Source: Saitoella complicata NRRL Y-17804
Lineage: Eukaryota > Ascomycota > Saitoellomycetes > Saitoellales > Saitoellaceae
Reading direction: 5' to 3'
NCBI RefSeq assembly: GCF_001661265.1
Contig: NW_017567015.1
Span: 1-64,000, forward strand
Length of the DNA stretch: 64,000 bases
This document shows, piece by piece, positions 42,516 through 52,134 of this stretch. The notes below the pieces were generated by a model. The model saw only the letters and a list, made by a program, of their open reading frames with translations, was not told the DNA's origin and searched no databases. A program made the position numbers and the translations under genes. The stretch's first letter is position 1, and every line of letters begins with the position of its first letter.

Positions 42516-43245
42516 GGTCGCGTGGATGTAAGAGGTGATTGTTTGTTTTGGGAAGACTACTGAGTAGAGGGAGGTGTGATGGCGTGTGGCTTGAACGTTT
42601 GATTGGATGTTTGCTTTTGGACTGTGCAGGTTTGATTTGTGTTCAGGCTGGCGTTCGGTTTCGACTTTTACCTGTTTTATCTATGCGTGGGTACGATACG
42701 TGGGTTCTGAGATGGTTTTGGATGGTACTTTGCAATGGCGAGGTGACGAGGATTTGGTTCGCAATTGGGATCATGGCGGATATCGCTGGATTAGGACATG
42801 CTTTCAGAGGAGCTGAACCTTTTGCTCTGAATTTGCAAATCTCAGTATAGGAGACGCCGAACCTTGAGCACCTCATCAATGTATTACATAGTAAAGCACA
42901 GGATACCTATCTCTACATCTCACGACAGCGATTGATCCTGGCGATACCGGGGGCGGCATATATGTCGAACTGGAAAGCCATGAGCACGGCCTCAAAACAT
43001 GGTGTAACACGAATGCATCCCATTCCATCTATGGTTCTCGTAATAGAATAGTGGAGAATGAATAAAAAGAGAGACACAAAAACCCATACCAGCCGTAACA
43101 GCAATAAAAAACCCCATAACGCCAATGATATGATGTTAAACCCAGTGCAAACAAAAACAACGTATTCTTGTCCATCCTTCACCTTCCACGCATCTGAAAA
43201 GACCGAAAACCTCCTTCGTCGATCATGAAGCCTTCTGATCACGCC
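42516..43245. other. Convergent intergenic region, 0.7 kb
   Basis: 3' ends of the unknown gene and ISA1. A minus-strand frame at 42913-43242 contains two hydrophobic stretches (FNIISLALWGFLLLL and VWVFVSLFLFILHYS) but has no ATG at its start, low GC and no family match, so I do not call it a gene. Confidence 0.4.
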
Positions 43246-43905
43246 TTATACTCTCTTAGAGTTCTTCATCGCCGCCAAATCATCCCTCCCAACATTGAAC
43301 GACTCCCCACACCCACAAGTATCCTTCACATTCGGATTCCTAAAGACGAACCTCGCACTCAACCGGTCCTCAACCCAATCCATCTCACTCCCAATAATGC
43401 TCATAAGCGCCTTGTTATCAATCAACACCGTGACACCATCGACAGAGACTGACTCGTCAAAGGGGTGAGGCGTGGTGACGTAGGAGAGGTCGTAGGACAT
43501 GCCTGCGCAACCCTTGTTCTTGACACCGACTTTGACGAGGGTACCGCGGGTTTGAAGGAGGGTGCGGAGTTTTTCGATAGCTTTGGGGGTGAGGGACATT
43601 GCTGCTTTGCGGGCGCGGAGGATTGGTCTCTTCCTCGGTGCGGGTACTGGTGCCGCCTCCGTCTGTGCAGGAGCCGCCGCCGCCGCTGCAGTCGCGAATG
43701 TGGTAGTAGGGGATGGTGTTGGTGTTGGTTGAGAGGGATAAGTAGCAACTCGTGGCGGCGCAGGCGGAATGTTCATGGTGTCATAAGGCTGCTGCTGATG
43801 ATGAATCGTCGCCAGCTGCCTACTCGCGAACGAGAATGAGGTAGCGGTGACAGTCGTTCTCGTGGGGCTCATCTGCGTGCGCAAACATCTGATTGTAGAA
43901 AGCAT
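43246..43905 (-). CDS. ISA1: Mitochondrial iron-sulfur assembly protein Isa1
   Basis: Single exon, 219 aa, chosen ATG at 43905 (MLSTIRCLRTQMSP...), which opens an Arg/Ser/Thr presequence; another in-frame ATG at 44040 would leave only 68 bp to the divergent gene. A Pro/Ala linker is followed by the A-type scaffold fold (about 110-217). LTPKAIEKLRTLL, GVKNKGCAGMSYDL and CGCGESF supply the three cysteines that hold iron. Isa1 with Isa2 and Iba57 makes [4Fe-4S] clusters in the matrix for aconitase and lipoate synthase. Its divergent neighbour YAE1 and nearby NFU1 and CIA1 share the pathway. Confidence 0.95.
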   Translation of the reverse strand: MLSTIRCLRTQMSPTRTTVTATSFSFASRQLATIHHQQQPYDTMNIPPAPPRVATYPSQPTPTPSPTTTFATAAAAAAPAQTEAAPVPAPRKRPILRARKAAMSLTPKAIEKLRTLLQTRGTLVKVGVKNKGCAGMSYDLSYVTTPHPFDESVSVDGVTVLIDNKALMSIIGSEMDWVEDRLSARFVFRNPNVKDTCGCGESFNVGRDDLAAMKNSKRV

Positions 43906-44108
43906 CTTGAATGGATCGTTTCTCGTTTGATTGATTTGTTTGGTGGAGCAGGACTTTGCTGGAATGACTGGGGTTCCGTTGAACGCGGTGTGGCGGATGT
44001 GGCAGGGTGCAGACCGTAAGCCGAAATTGGGAATCCTCATTGGTCGAGGAGGGGAAACGTGAATTGTCGACGTTACACTCGCCCAACAAATATTAAAATC
44101 CCACCAAC
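43906..44108. promoter_or_regulatory. Divergent ISA1-YAE1 promoter
   Basis: 203 bp between two iron-sulfur biogenesis genes read in opposite directions. It ends in an AT-rich AAATATTAAAAT near 44088-44099 beside the YAE1 start. A shared regulator is plausible but no known motif was recognised. Confidence 0.6.
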
Positions 44109-44576
44109 ATGGAGAACGAACACAATAACGACGACATATGGGCCTCCGATGGCGATGAGGTCATGGAGACAAGGGAGCAGGAAGCACACCCGACGGCCAA
44201 GGACTGGGCAGCCCTGAAAGAGCTCCACTCAAACCAAGGCTACAAAGACGGCATCCACCACGGCCGCACCTCCTCCGCCCAACCCGGCTTCGACGCCGGC
44301 TACTCCACTGCCTCCCCTCTCGGTCTTCGCGCAGGACGTCTCCTTGGCGTCCTCCACTCCTTGCATATTCGACACCCGGCTAACTATGCTATTACGGAAT
44401 TATTGGATTGGGCGGAGGAGAAGTTACAAGATGTAGAGGTATTTGGGAAGGAGTACTTTGAGGGGACGGGGATAGAGAAATATGCGGCTGGGGCGGGGGG
44501 GCATGCGGGGATTGGGGAGGTTGAGGGGAGGGTTAGGGAGGTGTTGAAAGAAATGGGGATTGAGATCCGCTTCTGA
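44109..44576 (+). CDS. YAE1: Yae1, adaptor for cytosolic Fe-S insertion into Rli1
   Basis: Single exon, 155 aa. It starts with the DDIWASDGDE box seen in Yae1. The deca-GX3 region follows: GYKDGIHHG, QPGFDAGYSTASPLGLRAGR, LLGVLHSL. The C-terminal half is helical and Gly/Glu-rich, and less conserved. Yae1 with Lto1 brings the ribosome-recycling ATPase Rli1 to the CIA targeting complex, which includes Cia1, encoded 11 kb away in this window. Confidence 0.9.
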   Translation: MENEHNNDDIWASDGDEVMETREQEAHPTAKDWAALKELHSNQGYKDGIHHGRTSSAQPGFDAGYSTASPLGLRAGRLLGVLHSLHIRHPANYAITELLDWAEEKLQDVEVFGKEYFEGTGIEKYAAGAGGHAGIGEVEGRVREVLKEMGIEIRF

Positions 44577-45295
44577 GGGCTACTGCAAGGAGAATCATAC
44601 TGATGCCGGCAGTGACGAGCATGGCCATGGCGGTGTCTTGGAGGGTGTTGATGCACCGTGGGATCCAGGCGGCCTCTCCAGCGACATGGCTCGACGTCAG
44701 TCACGACAGGCACGGCGACCGCGAGTGACAGAAGTGCACCGAAAAGCCCCAAGAGTCGCAGATTATGTCCACTTACTTTATGGGGACTATGTGTTCGGAA
44801 GCGCCTCCTCAAAGTCCACCATTACGCCGTACGATATGTGTTTGAATCGTATCACTACCCGGGCCTTTGTGCAAAAGACGCATACGCGGGGCGAAATCAC
44901 AATGGCTCAGGAAGCCTGTCACTTTCATCTTGGCAGTTGCAAGTGGCCTTTCAAAGATTGGAGGGCCATACGCTTCCGAAATGGGGCCATATTGCTTGAA
45001 GTCATGACACTGCCAGATCGGACTACCAGGAACCCCAATGCTGCAATTTAGCAAACCGAGAGCTTGGATTTTATTGATTGCAATATTGAACTGAAATTTC
45101 ATTCGATACCAACGGCTACATCATCCATCGTACGTCATCATGTACCCGCCACACCCATGCACCCAGCCCACGGAATCCCCCAGCTCTAATGACTGCGCCC
45201 CGCTAGGCGAGAACCTTGATATACTTCCCCTATCCTCGCCCCATTGCTCCCCCCTATCATCAACAGCCAGCATTCATCTGGACAACATAAACCCA
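44577..45295. other. Intergenic, 0.7 kb
   Basis: No firm gene. On the minus strand, 44540-44700 reads AWIPRCINTLQDTAMAMLV and AGISMILLAVALRS, one hydrophobic span overlapping the end of YAE1, but an in-frame TGA precedes it and the only acceptor is a poor GAG. The RCR promoter lies in the upper part. Confidence 0.35.
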
Positions 45296-45965
45296 ATGCC
45301 TCCAACACTCTTAGTTAAACGCGCAACCTGCTACTCTGCCTACTACGGCTACTACACCTGCAACAACCGCTCCGGCTGGAACTCCTGGGGTCGATGGGTC
45401 CTTCTCGGTCTCATTGTCGCCGCTGCACTCGCGTTCTTTTTTGCGAGTAGTGGTTTGAGTCGGCGTAGGGTGCGGAGGGGGCGGGCGCCTGTGCCGGGAT
45501 TTGGGTGGAGTGTGCCGCCTAGTTATGTAAGTGCACCCAAGGAACGGAGGACGACGGGGCGATGGGCGGGCCGTATTGGGCGCTGGGCTTTGGCTCAGTG
45601 CTTACGCCCTAGAGCTTGGAGCCTCGAGTTAGACGATGTATGAGAACGTGATGGATTGAATGTTAACAAATTGCCAATAGTTCGAATCCCAGCAACATTA
45701 CAGCCAACAACCCATAACCGCTCCAATCCCCGGCACCGGACACTCCTACGGTCCCCCGCCCGGTGCTCCTTCTCCTAACAACTCATACCCATCCCAGCCA
45801 GCTGGAGCATACGCGCCTCCGCCTGGCGCACCGCCCATGATGCAGCAGGGTGGTAGTGCGCAGAGCTATGGAGTTCAGACGGGAAATCCGTGGGCCAGTA
45901 GGGCTGGTGGAGCGCAAGGATCGGAGTTGCCGGCGTATCCCGAGGCTGTGGCGACGAGGAAGTAA
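45296..45965 (+). CDS. RCR-family membrane protein
   Basis: Two exons: 45296-45526 and 45681-45965; 171 aa. A short lumenal end with CYSAYYGYYTC precedes one membrane span (34-53: WVLLGLIVAAALAFFFAS). A basic RRRVRRGR follows, then a Pro/Gln/Tyr cytosolic tail (PPPGAPPMMQ, LPAYPEA). This matches yeast Rcr1/Rcr2, which sit in the ER or endosomes, bind Rsp5 through PY-like motifs and affect chitin deposition and transporter sorting. An upstream in-frame ATG at 45140 would only add a low-complexity leader. Confidence 0.82.
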
Positions 45966-46262
45966 GCTTCAGGAGATTCAGAATGGAGTGGCTCTGGTAT
46001 CAGATACAGGGGGGGGGGTTTGGTGAGGACAAGGTGTTGTCTGGGCTCGGCCCGAGATACACGCGACTTAGAGAAGGAGTTGGTTTGTTCAGGTCCGAGG
46101 CAGTATGGATGGAAGCGGTTAATGCTATAATATCAGTTCGTAATAATTTTGTTGAAGTCAAAGTCCAAGAACGCCGTAATGCCAGAAATCACCCTCATAC
46201 TCGCCCCCGTCCACTTTACCCCATCTCCTCCCACCAACACACAATAAGATCCCTCCACTCGC

Positions 46263-46712
46263 TCACCTCCCCATATCACTCCACCGCCTACCACACTCAA
46301 CACACCGATAAAACGTCGTCGGCGGCTCATCCGCACTCCGAATCTGAATCTGTGTGTAATGCGCTTCTCGTCCAGGACAAGTGTCGTTAATACATGCTTG
46401 AGCGATTTTGTCGACATTGTCCCAGCCGCCGCCCATTACGTCGTCGAGTTCTTTGCGCTTGAGGAGGGTTCGGGATGTTAGTTTCTAGAGGCCGCATGTC
46501 AGTGAGGCAGTTCGAATGGCAGCGAGGGTTCTCCTTGATTCTCTCGGGGGTCCTCAAGGGTCGGCATGAGGGAGGAGCGAGAGAGAGAGGGTGCGACATA
46601 CCATTGTGATGGGGTATTGATACGGACATGTTTTGCACTCCATCTTGTTTCCTCCGCCGGTGTTTCCGCCGGAGACGGTGAGGTGGTTTCCGCAGTGTGG
46701 GCAAAACTGCAT
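46263..46712 (-). CDS. RPC11: RNA polymerase III subunit C11
   Basis: Two exons: 46602-46712 and 46263-46484; 110 aa, the same as the yeast subunit. The N-terminal zinc ribbon is [11 protein letters not shown]...[12 protein letters not shown]. The C-terminal ribbon carries [20 protein letters not shown], including the acidic RSADEP hairpin of TFIIS-type cleavage factors, and ends [14 protein letters not shown]11 gives Pol III its RNA cleavage activity and is needed for termination and reinitiation, including on tRNA genes such as the one in this window. Confidence 0.95.
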
Positions 46713-46926
46713 CTTTGTTCGAACGTAACGAAGCTGGAGAAGGTAAAGGTGAAGAGACGCGTTTGAAGAAGTAGAGACGGTGATAGAAATCACGTCGAGG
46801 AGAAGGAGTGTTTCCGGTAGTTTCTGGCCCGAAGCTTAATTTGGGCGTACGTGAACATGCAGGGCTTCTGCAACTCGACGCTCGTACGTACGGTATACTC
46901 TACCAACCGAGGTCTTCGATTTCTAT
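46713..46926. promoter_or_regulatory. Divergent RPC11-SDE2 promoter
   Basis: 214 bp between opposite start codons. Nothing specific recognised. Confidence 0.55.
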
Positions 46927-47865
46927 ATGCCCATGAATATCATCAACCTCCTTGTCGAGACGAGCGTTTCTCGTTCTACTATCGTGCGCCCACTTCCTCG
47001 CGATGAGCTTGTCACGGATCTGCCGGAGTTGGTCCTCGAGAACGTCATTGAAAGCGTAGGCGATATCGACATTGGACGGTGTATGTTGTCTTTCGCGAGT
47101 GGGCGACCATTACCTATGGATGATGGGTTGAACCTAGGGGACTTGGTCGATTGGAAATCCAGCGCGGACGGTCTCGACGCGGAGGTGAATGAGAATACGA
47201 ACGGAACAGACTACCTCCGCCTCCGCCTCACACCCCACCTCCCCGGCGGTAAAGGCGGCTTCGGCTCCCAACTCCGTGCAGCAGGCGGTCGAATGTCTTC
47301 CCAACCCACCAATAACTCCGCCTGCCGCGACCTCTCCGGTCGTCGTCTCCGTTCCATTCAGGAAGCCGAGGAACTCGCACGGTATGAACGCGAGCGACCG
47401 AAAAGGGAGAGGGAGGAGAAGAAGAGGAGGCGGGAGAGGCTGGAGGGAAAGATTAGGACTGTGGAGAGGGAGGAGGAGCAGGGGGCAGTAGGGGCTGGGA
47501 GGAGGATGGAGGTGGGGAAGTGGGAGGAGGAGAGGGAGGGGTTGGTTGAGAGGGTCAGGAGCTCGGTGAAGGAAGCGCTACGGGAAGCCAAGTTGGCGAA
47601 ACAAAACTCCTCGGAGCGAGATTCAACTAGCCCGGGAGAAGAAGACGAACAGGATGATGTGGGTGAGGGCAGTTCGAGTGCGAAAGTGACACGGCCTGTT
47701 CCAGCGCCGAAGGCAGTGCAGAAGAAGCCCATTGCGTTCGCGGGGTGGGATGACGAAGACGAAGACGAAGACGATAGCGAGGAGGAGGATGAAGAGGAAG
47801 AGGAGGAACCAGCGGCGAAGAAGTGGAAGAAGGATGCGAAGGGGAAAGGGAAGGCTAAGGCTTGA
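46927..47865 (+). CDS. SDE2: Sde2, ubiquitin-like processed splicing and silencing factor
   Basis: Single exon, 312 aa. A ubiquitin-like fold covers residues 1-108 and ends PGG~KGGFGSQLRAAGGRMS. In S. pombe, deubiquitinases cut after this GG, leaving an active fragment that starts with Lys and is short-lived by the N-degron rule. A charged coiled coil (about 140-215) and a very acidic tail follow, ending in a KKWKKDAKGKGKAKA basic patch. Sde2 promotes excision of selected introns, and its loss weakens telomere silencing in fission yeast. Confidence 0.9.
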   Translation: MPMNIINLLVETSVSRSTIVRPLPRDELVTDLPELVLENVIESVGDIDIGRCMLSFASGRPLPMDDGLNLGDLVDWKSSADGLDAEVNENTNGTDYLRLRLTPHLPGGKGGFGSQLRAAGGRMSSQPTNNSACRDLSGRRLRSIQEAEELARYERERPKREREEKKRRRERLEGKIRTVEREEEQGAVGAGRRMEVGKWEEEREGLVERVRSSVKEALREAKLAKQNSSERDSTSPGEEDEQDDVGEGSSSAKVTRPVPAPKAVQKKPIAFAGWDDEDEDEDDSEEEDEEEEEEPAAKKWKKDAKGKGKAKA

Positions 47866-48179
47866 AGTACACGGGAGTTTGATTTGCGAGCATTCAGTAG
47901 GAAGTGTGGGGCTGTTATCAAGGCTACGGGCGTTTTGCTTTCGAACAGAATTTGACACGGTTAGATGGGATAGTCGCAGTGACGATACGGAATTGTCATC
48001 GCAAGCACCGAACGCTTTCCAGATTTCCTCACCAAATGTCCTCACAGCTGACGTAACCTCATATGGTGCGAAAGAAATAATTATGATTGTTCAATTAGTA
48101 CCCAGCTTCCTACACTTCCTACACTTTCCATCATCATCATTCTAACACCAACATCAACAGCTGAAACCAATCGACTAAT
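47866..48179. other. Convergent intergenic region
   Basis: 3' ends of SDE2 and the NDUFA4-like gene. Contains a CATCATCATCATTC stretch near 48130. No gene seen. Confidence 0.6.
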
Positions 48180-48619
48180 TTAATGCTTGTGGTCCTCAGA
48201 GTTCCTGCTCTTGTTTCCAGAGTATCTGGAGGGGTAAAGACGCAGATGGGGGTCGGTCCTGAGCTTGTTGGCAATGGTGTAGACGGCGGCTATTTGACAC
48301 AATCAGCATTTGGTCTCATCATGGTCCACTACTGATCCAATCCGCATGTCCGCCTTGCCCAAAGCCCAAACGCCGGCAATCGGGGCATAGGTAAGAAACA
48401 GTGGTAAACATTTTGGGGGGGAAGGAGAGACATACCACCCAATCCAACCATCAAAACACCGAAAATGGGCCACAACTCCGGGGGGGTGTTACGGAGCTGA
48501 GCCAAGCGGTGGGTGACCTTGTGGGCACGGTGGTTCTCGGTACTATCGCATCCGAGCAATTAGCACTGAGCAACTAGACTTGAAGGTTGACTGAAGACGT
48601 ACGATCCCTGGAGAGTCAT
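48180..48619 (-). CDS. NDUFA4/B12D-like small mitochondrial membrane protein
   Basis: Three exons: 48603-48619 (17 nt), 48436-48542, 48180-48289; 77 aa. After a short basic start (MTLQGSTENHRAHKVTHRLA) come PPELWPIFGVLMVGLGAAVY, one membrane span, and RTDPHLRLYPSRYSGNKSR. This PE-x-x-P-hydrophobic-G-x-G pattern with DPxxR marks the B12D/NDUFA4 (MLRQ) family of respiratory-chain subunits, associated with complex I or IV. The short first exon was placed by its GTACGT donor. It lies divergent to GEP3, another mitochondrial gene. Confidence 0.8.
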
Positions 48620-48927
48620 TGTGGAATTTTGTGAGTTATTGGATTGTCGAGGTTCTTGATGCGATGCCGTGCAGGTGAAGTCAGGTGCCGGGCGTGTGGG
48701 GAGTGGAAACCGACAATTGCTGGCTGATCTCTCTTGTCACGCTAATTTCTCCTTTGGAATTAGTTTTGATATTAGTATAACATGACTCTGTATTTTGGTT
48801 TAGCAAGAAGTCTACGTGACATCGTTCTGTCGCGGAATATCGAAATTTCTAAATTTAGCAACAACCTTGGAACTTTACGCGAACGTCTTCAGCGCCTTCG
48901 AAGCCGATACACCACGAACAACACAGG
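48620..48927. promoter_or_regulatory. Divergent promoter, NDUFA4-like and GEP3
   Basis: 308 bp, AT-rich toward GEP3 (48740-48880). Serves two mitochondrial genes. Confidence 0.5.
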
Positions 48928-50661
48928 ATGAGACGCTCAATCAGATTGTCACAACTCTCAAATAGAGTCCGTGCAGCTCTAGGAAGTCAGGGTCGCACTG
49001 TGCGACTGTACCATGCGACTCCTGCTCTTCTGTCTGACGAAATCGTTTTCGAGGGACGCAAGCTGGGACCTAGAAACCCTCTGGAAGATCCAGACCTAGC
49101 ATTTCCAGAACTACCCACCGAACCCGTCGCCGAACCTGACTTCATCCCTCCCCCCCCAACCCCCGTCCAAAAAGTCCCCAAAAACCACTGTCCTGGCTGC
49201 GGAGTCAAATACTCCCCCGAAAACCCCCGCAAAATGTCGAATATCATTCCAGATGAGATCAAACTGGCCATCAACCCCAAAAGGCAACTCGAACAGGATA
49301 TCTTCGACGCGGCCTTGGCGGATTACGAGACCACTGAGATGTCTAAAAAGTGGCCTTTGATCAAGAAGCGGGTTCCGCCGGGGTGGGAAGAGGTTTTTGG
49401 GACGAGAATACCGAAGGAGGGGAAAGCGACGGGGCCGAAAGAGGTCATCTGTCTACGATGTCATAACCTGAAACATCACTCTTCGGCACCCGCAGGCCCA
49501 CCGACTGAGGTTACCAAGAATAAGAGGTGGGCTGAGCCGGTAGCCGAGCTGAACACCCCGGAGTTCACGGAGTGGCACGATGTCATTCGCACGATTCGAA
49601 ATACCCACCCTTCACCTATTGTCCTACACATCATGGACGTCGCTGATTTCCCGTTATCCCTACTCAAAGACCTACCAAAGTACGTACCAAACGCAAAGAT
49701 GGTCTACGTGATCACCAGAGCAGACCTTATCGCCAAGAACGACGAAGAATGCGCCCTACTCCGACTCGAACTTCAAAACCGCATCAAGAAAATCACAGGC
49801 CAACAAACAGCAGATGTTCGAATCATATCTTCACATAAGGGCTGGGGTGTTGACCTCCTTGCCGACAGTATCACAAAACGTGCTGGAACAGCAACAAAAG
49901 AGGTGTTTTGCGTCGGTGTCGCCAACGTCGGGAAATCCAGTTTACTCAACTCCCTCGCTCGACGCCGAGTTATCTCCGTTCCGGTTAAGGACCCGGTAAC
50001 GGAATCGCATCTCCCTGGAACGACGCTGGGAACCGTAAGACTTCCCATTCAACCCTATGGAATGAAACACCAAGCCGTTATCAATGATACCCCAGGTTTC
50101 GCATGGCCTGGGGGTGGGTTGATGCAGCACGTCGACCCTGATGTGCTACGAGACATTATGCCCAAGAAAGCCATCGCGACAACTGAACCAGAATGGCTCA
50201 GACCCGGCCAGAGTCTCCTCCTGGGTGGACTCATCCGTATCGACTACCCCGAGGGCGAGGGTACGGATCGAGTCCGTGTGGGTATCTTTACGAATTTACC
50301 ATGGCACATCGGTAGATCAGAGAAGGTGGATAAGATCATGGAATACGCCAGAAGACCCGAGGAGGAAGGTGAAGAACGTCGCGAAATCACCCCCATCATC
50401 TACGACGAACCTCTACAACCTCTTGGCAGACCTATCGATTTGACAGATCTCTACAGTCCGAACGCCTACGCGCTTGATCTCGTCCTTGCCGGACTAGGCT
50501 GGCTCTCGTTCGAAGGAACGAAAGGAAAGGGCAACAAGTGTATTTTGAGAGTCAGCGTACCGGAGGTCAAGGATGGTAAGGGATTGGGTGTGGGGATCAG
50601 GAAGAGTTTGTTGGGTGGATCTAAGGAGGGGATGTTGAAGATGTATAGGGATGGAATTTAG
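48928..50661 (+). CDS. GEP3: Mitochondrial YqeH-type circularly permuted GTPase
   Basis: Single exon, 577 aa. An Arg-rich presequence (1-30) is followed by a zinc finger (CPGC at 88-91, CLRC at 175-178). The GTPase motifs run in permuted order: TRAD (G4) at 263-266, then the P-loop GVANVGKS at 330-337, then DTPG (G3) at 387-390. A conserved C-terminal domain follows (YALDLVLAGLGWLSFEG). Gep3/Mtg3 helps build the mitochondrial small ribosomal subunit, as YqeH does in bacteria. Yeast gep3 mutants interact with prohibitin. Confidence 0.92.
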   Translation: MRRSIRLSQLSNRVRAALGSQGRTVRLYHATPALLSDEIVFEGRKLGPRNPLEDPDLAFPELPTEPVAEPDFIPPPPTPVQKVPKNHCPGCGVKYSPENPRKMSNIIPDEIKLAINPKRQLEQDIFDAALADYETTEMSKKWPLIKKRVPPGWEEVFGTRIPKEGKATGPKEVICLRCHNLKHHSSAPAGPPTEVTKNKRWAEPVAELNTPEFTEWHDVIRTIRNTHPSPIVLHIMDVADFPLSLLKDLPKYVPNAKMVYVITRADLIAKNDEECALLRLELQNRIKKITGQQTADVRIISSHKGWGVDLLADSITKRAGTATKEVFCVGVANVGKSSLLNSLARRRVISVPVKDPVTESHLPGTTLGTVRLPIQPYGMKHQAVINDTPGFAWPGGGLMQHVDPDVLRDIMPKKAIATTEPEWLRPGQSLLLGGLIRIDYPEGEGTDRVRVGIFTNLPWHIGRSEKVDKIMEYARRPEEEGEERREITPIIYDEPLQPLGRPIDLTDLYSPNAYALDLVLAGLGWLSFEGTKGKGNKCILRVSVPEVKDGKGLGVGIRKSLLGGSKEGMLKMYRDGI

Positions 50662-50777
50662 GCCTTTCCGTAGCTAGCTGGTAGATGATAGCGTATACCT
50701 GGTGATACCCCTAAAATTCACGTTCTCCTCTCCGATAGGTCTTGACCCAAGTTTTTCATATCCGACCTCTCACCTCC

Positions 50778-51836
50778 TCATCTCCTCCCCTTCTTACTCT
50801 CCCTGATTAGATACTCCCCCAATACCCTCAAGGGATCCCCAGGCTTCTCCTTCGCTAGCATCCGCATTCCATTCAGTAATGCAGGCGTAACGAGTTCATT
50901 GAGCCAGACGCGTGTGGGGGCTCCGGGTAGTTGGCGGCCTGCACCCACAGCTGGAGCCGCCGGAGCTGCTGCAGGTGGGATTTGTATTTGTGGTGCTGCT
51001 GATGCTGGTACTTGTGTTTGTACTGGCGCTGAGGCCTCTTCTGGACGCTGAGGAGGAGGAGCCGCTTGAGGTGTACCCTCCGCCTTCACTGCAACCCCAG
51101 CTGCATCACCACCACCAACAGATCCTTGCCCATCCTCACTCGCCCTCCTCTCCCTCTCCCTCTCCTCCGCAACCTGCGCCTGTGCCTGCTGTCTCTGCTC
51201 CATCTCATACCTCTCCCGCGCCTCTTTCTGCTGCTGTTCCCTAACCCTCTGTGCCTCAGCCGCCTGTTGTTGCTGTACGGCTTGTTGTTGGACGTAGTAT
51301 TGTTGCGCAGCCTGTTGTTGTTGGAGCTGTTGCGCTTGTTGGCGTTGGAGGTATTGCAGTTCGGCGGGGGAGTATTGTTGGCCTGCAGGACCTGGAGGGG
51401 CTTGCGGGGGGAGTTGTGAGGGGTGCTGTTGGGGTGGGTAGGGATGCTGGGTATGCTGAGCGTATGGGTAGGGGTGTGTGGGAGGATGTTGAGGATGTTG
51501 GGCATAGGCTTGAGGTGGGTATTGGGCGTATTGTGGGTGCTGAGGGGCTTGGGGGTGTTGTGGATGTTGCGGGTGCTGCTGAGGATGTTGATGTGTGTAT
51601 TGACCGTATTGCGGCGGATATCCCTAGCTCATGTCATCAGTAATGATCCCATATATGAGGACATGGATAAACCCTACTGGTGCAGACGGGGTACCCGTCA
51701 TCGGTGTCCCAGAGCCCTGATGCGATTCCGGTCTTGAGTGTACAACGCCGTGACCCGCTGAGGCTGCATCCGTCGGATCAGGAATTGTGGAGGGCGGGTT
51801 CGCATTTTGGTTTGTCTGCGCTGGATCGGTGCTCAT
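50778..51836 (-). CDS. SDC1: COMPASS subunit with Dpy-30 motif
   Basis: Two exons: 51678-51836 and 50778-51623; 334 aa. The intron uses an unusual GTAGGG donor with a TACTGATGAC branch. The middle of the chain is a Gln/Pro/His/Tyr-rich repeat region, then Glu/Arg-rich coiled sequence. The C-terminal 50 residues hold the Dpy-30 motif: WLNELVTPALLNGMRMLAKE, then DPLRVLGEYLI, which dimerises and binds the Bre2/Ash2 helix. Sdc1 is part of the Set1 H3K4 methyltransferase. The yeast protein is about 175 aa, so the Q/P/H extension is large. Confidence 0.85.
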
Positions 51837-52134
51837 CTTGTTCAATTGTTCTACACCTCTCACGTAGTTTTGAGATTTGGAGGTGCTTGGAGGGGAACGT
51901 AAATTACGCGACGCGCTCAACTGCGGTCTACGACATCACGTGCAACGCAGGACGCGGGTCAGCCGGTAACGTAGACGTCGATAAGTTTCGTGTACTCAAG
52001 GAATCTCCTTACGACTCGTCGAGGACATCACATTCTGCGTATTTCCTTATCCGCTGCTTTACGGCTGTTCAACGCAACCGACACCACCAAAGACTCCCAA
52101 CCGCCTGTTTCGCCCGCTCCATATAAGCAAAAGG
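51837..52134. promoter_or_regulatory. Divergent SDC1-ERG27 promoter
   Basis: 298 bp between opposite start codons. No specific element recognised. Confidence 0.5.

Noticed and set aside
42913-43242. Minus-strand hydrophobic frame after ISA1
   Set aside because: No ATG at its start, low GC 3'-region composition, no family.
44540-44700. Minus-strand single-span peptide overlapping YAE1
   Set aside because: In-frame TGA just upstream and only a GAG acceptor; may be chance.
45675-45690. TTCGAATCC resembling a tRNA T-loop
   Set aside because: It is the start of RCR exon 2; no cloverleaf can be folded around it.
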